NCBI GenBank assembly: GCA_001695595.3
Contig: MBPM02000075.1
Span: forward strand, 248,001-312,000
Origin: Plasmopara viticola
Lineage: Eukaryota > Oomycota > Peronosporomycetes > Peronosporales > Peronosporaceae
Reading direction: 5' to 3'
DNA length: 64,000 bases
The position numbers and the translations under genes were made by a program. Below, in pieces: positions 57,233 to 64,000 of the stretch; the stretch's first letter is position 1, and each line of letters opens with the position of its first letter. Under the pieces are notes generated by a model, which was not told the origin of the DNA, ran no database searches, and worked only from the letters and a program-made list of their open reading frames with translations.

Positions 57233-57466
57233 ATGTCAAAGCTCAAAGTCCCGCCGGTGCGCGTGGCAACGCCCGGAATCCGGCTACACCGTGGCCCTAG
57301 GGTGCTCAATGAGGCCTTTTTGTCAGTAAACGTTCTACGACCAAATAACGAAACCGCAACGACATCGGACAAGCCACTTTTGACTACGGGAGGTGCCAAC
57401 AAGAAGATCAAGTTGTGCGTGGGTGAGATGGAGGACATCACAGCCAAGGGCACCTTAGCGCTTTAG
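57233..57466 (+). pseudogene. CHAF1B: Truncated CHAF1B pseudogene, copy 3
   Basis: It starts MSKLKVPPVRVATPGIRLHR and runs through the first blade (TTGGANKKIKL) to a stop at 57466, 78 codons in all. The Asp-Lys-Glu of the blade end in copy 1 (ADKEIKLW) has become ANKKIKL, and the blade Trp is lost. The second-blade start (SGHNRSLDCLLF) follows after the stop. Confidence 0.6.
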
Positions 57467-59040
57467 TTCATTTTCAGCTTCTCGGGGCACAATCGTAGCC
57501 TTGATTGTCTGCTGTTTTTACATTGAAGAAATATTTTTCCTCGACTTTGACAAAAAAGCCAGTGAAGATGTTTTGCAAACCAGCTCACCCTGTACTCCAG
57601 TCAGCCCTCCTTGCCTTGTCCAATGCAATACATCATAGCGAATTCCTTTGATGTTTATCATCGTATCATGGTCAGCTTTCCATGCAAGTCGAGATGGTGC
57701 GCTGCTTCTTGACGCCCAAAAGTCGTCCATGTTGTCATTATGCATTCTCTTGCCAACATTTAGTAGACGCGTAGCCATTGCTTACGACCACTATATTCAG
57801 CGCTCGAAGGCATCGATCGTTGAGTTCAAAGAGTTGATGCGATACCAAAAGTTAATCGTTGATGAAACTGGTAGTCTATTGGCTAGGAGGAAAACTGGGT
57901 CAAAAACGATCGATCGATTGGATACTTAGCGTCATTTGACACACTCAATTTGATGCGCAGTCAAAATTTTGTGATCTACTCGTTGCAAGATTAGAAGAAG
58001 ACCAAAATTTTTGACCAGGTCGGCGGCCCGATTTATTTCAACTACTAGAAGCATACGATCGTAGGAAGCACAATGCAATCGGCTTGATGGGCTTTACTAA
58101 TTGCGCAACTATGGTTCACGTATTAGTTGGACCATGCTCTACTTGCGTAGTAGGTCAGCCGCGTTCTATTTACGTTTTTTATCATCCACTAAAGTCAGCA
58201 AGGTGTAAGTGTATAATATGTATCAGACAAAGCGTATAAGTATTTTGTGCTACACTCGATCCGGTATAGCGCCCGATTCGCACCCACTTCTATAGAAGCT
58301 TCAGAATGGGTGTTCATTCTAAAAAGATCACAAGGAAAGTAAAAATAAAGGCTCAAGCATTAGAGTTTTATAAACTTCACGATTGGCCAATGTTCTTGTG
58401 GTAAACAAATGTTTTGTCCCACACAGACACCGTAAGCTACATGTCGACCCAAAGTTGAGCTTGGGCGGAAAACATGACCGCGTTTTACCTGCTATCGGAA
58501 GTAGTCAAGTCTCAGTATAGTAAGGGTGCTTATAACGACACAGTAGCTAACTAGTCGGTTGCGTACACCGCGCGCAGTCTAAAGTAGACTATGTGTCAGC
58601 GCACACCACCTATCCTACCACCTGTCAGGTTGGATCAACCAACGGACCGAGCTTACGAAATATACGACGAGAACACAAAAGAGAACTTCATTATCCTCCT
58701 TTCACGAACTTAGACCTTCTCCCCTGTCGGGTTTCAACGTGAGATTAAGGCCTCGAAAAGCTTACGAGAGCCGATATGTTCCACTGTTGTTGGCCTGAAT
58801 ACTCGGATTGTACCAATAGCGTCACACAAATGGAACGATGCAGAACAAGTGAAAAGACAGTCTGGACAAAGCATCAAAGAAGGATTGTTGAAGATGCCGC
58901 TACTTCAAGCAGGACCCACGGTTCGGCAGAGTCCTGAAAAACTCTGTAAACGTAATCACGGGGAAAAAATCCTTCTTTAGATAGCTTATTTACCCTCCTC
59001 TGTCTTTATTGATGATATGAGGACTGTGGATCGTGGTGCA

Positions 59041-60696
59041 AGCCCTAATTAGTTACTGTCCATTTGCACACTAGGAAAGTTGCTGCGACATCGATAGGCA
59101 ATTCCGCTGGCAGTCGACTTGCACTCAATTTAATAATGGGCGGCGGAAAGAACACTTCGCTGTAAGCACGGTGCAAGTCTAAAATTGAATCTATCCGATG
59201 AAAGTGGTGGAGCGTCTAAAGAATTTGTGCCTCATTGCGCTTCGCAGTGGCAAGAACTTGGCCTCCACTGACAGTTAGTCAGTATTAAAGACAAAAGCGC
59301 CGAAGTGTCTTGACAATATGCTCACGGTAGGAAATGGTCAAAAAGCATGTGCGCTTGGCCCAATCACATCCCCAAGTTGTAAACGCACTGCCAATTAGCA
59401 ACGAAGGCGATAAAGAAATAGATTGTTTTCAAACCTTCAATCACCATAAACAGATTGAGGCTGCTTGTCATATAGTTGTCACTGTCGTGGATGAACAATG
59501 AACTGTTGTCCATCATAGCTCCTGTTTCAATAGAAGACGATGCGACATTTATAAAACTGGCAACACAAATCAACCGACGCCGAACCAGGCGACAAAACGT
59601 TCGATTACCGGAGTCACCTTCTGTTCACCTTTGGCTCGTACCGAGACAAAAAAATGGATCGCACTTTGTAAAACCACATGGTGGTCATTTGGCCCATAGC
59701 GAGGAAACAATTCCTTCCTCTTCAGCCATGGTTTGCACACAACATTAGTGGACGTGTCCGCCATTCACATTTGCTTGAGGCACTTCCTCTTTACCGTAAT
59801 CTAGCAGTGTGGTACTGTGCATTACAATCAAGGCAAGCGCCGAAAGATTCCGAAAGTCTGCTGGTCGCTGAGTAGTCACAGTCCATTCGCACACTAGGAA
59901 AATTGCTGCGACATCGACAGCAATTCCGCTGGCAGTCGACTTGCACTAAAACTAATAATGGGCGGCGGAAAGAACACTTCGCTGTAAGCCCGGTGTAAGT
60001 CTGAAATTGAATCTTCCCGATGAAAGTGGTCGAGCATCTGATGCATTTGTGCCTCATTGCGCATCGCAGTGGCAAGGACTTGGCCTCCACTGACAGTTAG
60101 TCAGTCCTAAAGACAAAAGCGCCAAAGTGTCTTGACAATATGCTCACGGTAGGAAATGGTCAAAAAGCATGTGCGCTTGGCCCAATCACATCCACAAACT
60201 GTAAACGCACTGCCAATTTGCAACGAAGGCGATAAAGAAGTCACCATAAGCAGATTGAGGCTGCTTGTCATATAGTGGTCACTGTCGTGGATGAACAATG
60301 AACTGTTGTCCATCATCGCTCCTATTTCAATAGAAGACGATGCGACATTTATAAAACTGGCAACACAAATCAACCGATGCTGAAACAGGCGACAAAACGT
60401 TCGATTACCTGAGTCACCTTCTGATCACCTTTGGCTCGTACCGAGACAAAAAAATGGATCGCACTTTGTAAAACCACTTGGTGATCATTAGGCCCACAGC
60501 GAGAAAACAATCCCTTCCTGTTCAGCCATGGTTTGCACACAACATTAGTGGACGTGTCCGCCATTCACATTTATTCCTCTTTACCGTAATCTAGCAGTGT
60601 GTTACTGTGCATTACAAACAAGGCAAGCGCCGGAAGATACCGACAGTCTGCTGGTCGCTGAGTAGTCACTGTCCATTCGCACACAAGGAAAATTGC
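59041..60696 (-). repeat. Contracted 800-bp array, two units
   Basis: Anchors are at about 59329 and 60149. The array starts at the same joint with block X as the 14-unit array and ends within a unit at GGAAAATTGCTGAG, the same place that precedes gene copy 2 in the long array (43436). Confidence 0.85.
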
Positions 60697-61052
60697 TGAG
60701 CAGTGCTAGGCCTATAATCAATACCTCCATCCTGCAATCGATCGATGTCCGAGGTGCTCCAGCGGAAAATCGCTCCCCGTCGACTAATGGGCTCCTACAA
60801 AGACTACGGTCACCACCCGCCTAAGCACGATTGTGGGCCTGGAAGACAATAAATCCAAGGCCACCGAGTAGGCCAAGTCCTTGCCACTGCGATGCGCAAT
60901 GAGGCACAAATTTTTCAGACGCTCGACCACTTTCATCGGGTAGATTCAATTTTAGACTTGCACCCTGTTTACAGCAAAGTGATTGTGTTCTGTCCGCCGC
61001 CCATTATTAGTTTGAGTGCATGTCGACTGCCAGCGGAATTGCCTGTCGATGT
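60697..61052 (+). other. Inverted 355-base piece: gene fragment plus array fragment
   Basis: 60697-60869 is the first part of a His/Tyr-rich gene (CAGTGCTAGGCCTATA to GCCACCGAG) in plus orientation, although the parallel module has it on the minus strand. 60870-61052 is an array fragment, also flipped. Re-inverting the block restores array continuity at GCTGAG|ACATCGACAGG and gene continuity into CACATATTGAACTGCAT. The gene fragment lacks its ATG region, which stays at 61053-61075. Confidence 0.75.
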
Positions 61053-61059
61053 CACACAT

Positions 61060-61905
61060 ATTGAACTGCATCTTGGCCGCGACTCAAATGGTTGAAATTG
61101 TTGGTTGTCGACTGCTATGAAGAAGGCGAAACGGAAAGTGAAGGAGCGAGAGATGATCGAATTCTGATTACTGAATGTGTGCGCTGACGGACTTAACTAC
61201 TCTCTCTCTCAACATTTTTGAGAGATGAAGCGACACGGCAAGAGAACTCGCGAGAGAATGACTTTCCCTCAATGTCCTTAATAGACAAGATTAACGAAGC
61301 CTTGTCAATCGCCTTTTCGAAATATGTCATTCTCTTGTAAATATCCTTGCCCTGTCACTTCGGTCGATCGTCATATACAAAGCGCTCTTGAGATACTGAA
61401 AGACACTCGCAAGAGAATTCTCTTGCCGTCTCGCTTCAGTTTGCACGAGATTCGCAAGCAAAGGCAATTTTATAGAATTGTATTAAATGTATACGATTAA
61501 GAAATGATAATTTTTTCCGCGATATTTTCGTAAACCTAGATTTAACCATAGGAATAGAACTACCCCAAGAATTAAGACAGCCAGCTGAACATCTGTTTAA
61601 TTTCTCTAGGAAATAATTACAGTACCCTTGCCAATCGGCTCTAGAAATATGTCATTCTCTTGCAAATTCTCTTGACTTGTCACTTCGGTCGATCATCATA
61701 TACAGAGCTCTCTCAAGATGCTGAGAGAGACTCGCGAGTGATTTATCTTGCCGTGTCGCTTCAGTTAGCAAGAGATTCGCAAGTGTCACATCAATTACGA
61801 AGCTCTCTTAAGATATTGCGCTCTCTCACTTTTCATTTCGCCTTCTTCTCAGCAATCGACAACTAGCAAATACATCAAATTAAGTCAAGCAACTGCGCGG
61901 CCAAG
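61060..61905. promoter_or_regulatory. Second copy of the divergent promoter block
   Basis: Nearly identical to 44220-45062 across its length, including the repeated ATTCTCTTG motifs and the central segment shared with the calnexin flank. Its left gene has been destroyed by the micro-inversion. Its right gene is copy 4. Confidence 0.65.
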
Positions 61906-62675
61906 ATGCAGTATAATATGCTTGCAATGTTAAGCCTATACGTCAGTGCCTCCATCCTGCAATCGATCGATGTCCAAGGTGCTCCAGCGGGAAATCGCTC
62001 CCCGTCGACGACTTGGCTCCTACTACTGTTACTACCCGCCCAAGCACGATCGTGTCCACCGCAATGGACACCACGACATGGGCATTGCACTATCGTCGGC
62101 GCCTGTAAGACGATAAATTCAAGGCCACCGAGTCATCAGACTACAGCTACGGCAAAGACGACTATGATCGCAAGGACTACGGCAACGACGCTTACGTCTG
62201 CAAGGACGACAACAACAGCCACAAGAGCTACGTGCACAAGAAACACAGCGGCTACAGCAAATACGGCAAGGACTACGACGACTGCAGCCATGATTACTAC
62301 GACCACGGCAACGACTTCTACGGCCACGGCCACGGCAACGACATCTACGACCACGACAATGACAACTACGGCCACGGCAATGACTACTATAGTTACGACA
62401 AAGGATACGGTGGCAAAGCCTTTGGCTATTACTTGGACTTCTATTCGTCATACGACGGATTCGTTACGCTCATGGATTCGTTGTTGTGGATCAAGAACCC
62501 GACGAATTTTGGAGAGAAATTTGAGTCAAATGAGGGCGAAATCCACGTGCTGGTGGTGGTTCCGTCCGAAGAAAACACTTCCACTCCATACGCACCAATT
62601 GCTGCCACGTTATTTCAACACACGTTCTTGAACGTTCCCAGTACAACGGATGCGAGAACTCAAAAGCTGAAGTAG
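61906..62675 (+). pseudogene. Secreted His/Tyr-rich / CRN HVLVVVP fusion, copy 4 (best preserved)
   Basis: The ATG at 61906 starts MQYNMLAMLSLYVSASILQS and stays open for 241 codons, but in a Thr/Ala-rich frame. The frame with Tyr/His/Gly/Asp repeats (DFYGHGHGNDIYDHDNDNYG) is open from 62109 to the stop at 62675 and preserves, without break, FGYYLDFYSSYD, LLWIKNPTNFGEKF and HVLVVVP (62544-62564). A TAA at 62106 separates it from upstream sequence. The tail ends TDARTQKLK. Two overlapping long frames in one gene are unusual; the His/Tyr frame is favoured because it holds the CRN module. Any real product would need a splice between frames that I cannot place. Confidence 0.6.
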
Positions 62676-62701
62676 CAATCGGTGAAGAACTTCAAATGTG
62701 A

Positions 62702-62971
62702 TTGTGGGGGAAATTAGAACGGCGACTCGATGCTTCTTTGCATGGTGACAAATATTGGTCTACCGAGTCCGGTTGCGATTGCGTCTCATATTTCCGACGA
62801 GAACACGATTGCCTCAAATGTGGTTTTGTGCAAATGGAGGATATTGACGATGTGACAAACGGATTGCTGTTGTTCGAACCGATCGCAAGCGCCTTCGATG
62901 GCCTCGACATTGCGTTCCTTGTCGACAAGCACGATCAGTTCACATTTAAGATTTTTAATCCAACGATCTAG
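62702..62971 (+). pseudogene. HNH-nuclease-like tail, copy 2
   Basis: A 90-codon frame (GTG start, so no true start) with YWSTESGCDCVSYFRREHDC, then NGLLLFEPIASAFDGLDIAF and FKIFNPTI. It is longer than the copy at 45886 because that one is frameshifted near 45907. It lies 26 bases after the stop of copy 4 in the same direction. It may be the severed C-terminal domain of a CRN-type protein. Confidence 0.45.
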
Positions 62972-62979
62972 ACGCAGCT

Positions 62980-64000
62980 GCTCGTGGACAGCTTGACCCA
63001 ACAGCAATAATGTTATGTGAAACCCATGACTGAACAGGAAGGGATTGTTTTCTCGCTGTGGGCCAAATGACCTCCAAGTGGTTTTACAAAATGCGATCCA
63101 ATTTTTTTATTTCGGTACGAGCCAAAGGTGATCTCGAAGGTGACTCAGGTGATCGAACTTTTTGTCTCCTAGTTCGGTGTCGCTTGTTTTTAGTTGACAG
63201 TTTTATTAATGTTGTATCGTCTTCTATTAAAACAGGAGCTGTGATGGAGAACAGTTCATTGTTCGTCCACTACAATGACAACTATATGACAAGCAGCCTC
63301 ACACTGATTATGGTAAATCTATTTCAGTGCCGCCCTCGTTGCAAATTGGTAGTGCGTTTACAACTTGTGGGTGTGATTGGGCCAAGCGCACATGCTTTTT
63401 GACCATTTCCTACCGTAATCAAATTGTCAATACACTTTGGCGCTTTTGTCTTTAGGACTGACTAACTGGCAGTGGAGGCCAAGTCCTTGCCACTGCGATG
63501 CGCAATGAGGCATAGATTCTTCAGACGCTCGACCACTTTCATCGGGTAGATTCAAATTGAGACTTGCACCCTGTTTACAGCAGAGTGATTGTGTTCTGTC
63601 CGCCACCCATTATTAGTTTGAGTGCAAGTCGACTGCCAGCGGAATTGCCTGTCGATGTCGCAGCAATTTTCCTAGTGTGCGTATGGCCAGTAACTAATCA
63701 GCGACCAGCAGACTTTCGGTATCTTTCGGCGCATGCCTTAATTGAAATGCACAGTACCACACTGCTAGGTAACGGTAAGGAGGAAGTGGCTCAAGCAACT
63801 GTGAATGGTGGACACGTCCACTAATGTTGTGTGCAACCCATGGCTGAACAGGAAGGGATTGTTTTCTCTGCTGTGGGCCAAATGACCACCAAGTGGTTTT
63901 ACAAAGTGCGATCCATTTTTTTATTTCGGTACAAGCCAAAGGTAATCTCGGAGGTGACTCAGGTGATCGAACTTTTTGTCTCCTAGTTCGGTGTCAGTTG
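62980..64000 (+). repeat. Inverted 800-bp array, runs off the window
   Basis: It parallels 46140-47160 after the HNH-like tail. The reverse anchor is at about 63395. The unit at 63564-63824 has a coding-like frame ending VNGGHVH. Confidence 0.85.

Larger units (their letters stand above)
56298..59040 (+). repeat. Third copy of the Z / CHAF1B / X blocks, direct
   Basis: 56298-56660 matches 24990-25440 and, inverted, 55000-55350. 57195-58290 matches the CHAF1B relic and its downstream segment, and 58290-59040 is block X truncated at the array joint. With 53060-55350 it forms a second, smaller inverted repeat with a spacer of about 950 bases. Confidence 0.8.

Noticed and set aside
62136..62375. 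Minus-strand Val/Ala-rich membrane protein opposite the His/Tyr repeats
   Set aside because: It is the complement of GGC/TAC/GAC-rich repeats; the same shadow occurs at 45293-45607.

Overview
The window looks like a nuclear contig of a plant-associated oomycete, probably of the Peronosporales. Four intact host genes have either no introns or very short GT-AG introns (53-75 bases). Mutator-like, Ty1/copia, LINE and tRNA-SINE relics surround them. The repeat-rich half carries remnants of the Crinkler (CRN) effector N-terminal domain, ending in an HVLVVVP motif. The lineage call rests on these features; I cannot name a species.

Layout. 1-4159: mostly non-coding, then a decayed Mutator-like element with terminal inverted repeats (1549-4159). 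4973-6034: a four-exon DNAJC9-type J-protein. 6400-7542: an internally deleted LINE. 7915-9510: a Ty1/copia relic. 9.5-13.6 kb: AT-rich and without a recognisable gene. 13627-15178: five-exon organellar-type tyrosyl-tRNA synthetase. 17245-22514: a compact gene island with a four-exon MATE transporter, a ZCCHC10-like zinc-knuckle protein, proteasome beta-7 (PSMB4, minus strand) and calnexin, the last two head to head.

From about 22.6 kb to the end the window is one repeat-built effector-gene graveyard. It contains: (i) four copies of a decayed gene for a secreted His/Tyr/Gly/Asp-rich protein (starts at 23390+, 44229-, 45063+, 61906+), two of which run into a CRN HVLVVVP module followed by an HNH-like tail; (ii) a tandem array of about 800-830 bp units (32607-43800, about 14 copies) plus shorter arrays at 46140-48570, 59041-60696 and 62980-64000, whose unit appears to derive from the 3' part of that gene; (iii) a pair of about 7.2 kb inverted arms (24540-31678 and 49051-56265) carrying truncated CAF-1 subunit B (CHAF1B) pseudogenes and other degraded blocks; (iv) a third, direct copy of part of the arm (56298-59040), which starts a second round of the same array-gene-array module.

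The history can be read in part. The CAF-block/array junction occurs twice (32.6 and 59.04 kb), so that junction was made once and then duplicated. A SINE dimer is present only in the left arm and a LINE-derived element only in the right arm; each has its empty site in the other arm, so both insertions postdate the arm duplication. The gene copy next to calnexin shares its upstream flank with the amplified copies, which suggests the calnexin-proximal locus as the source.
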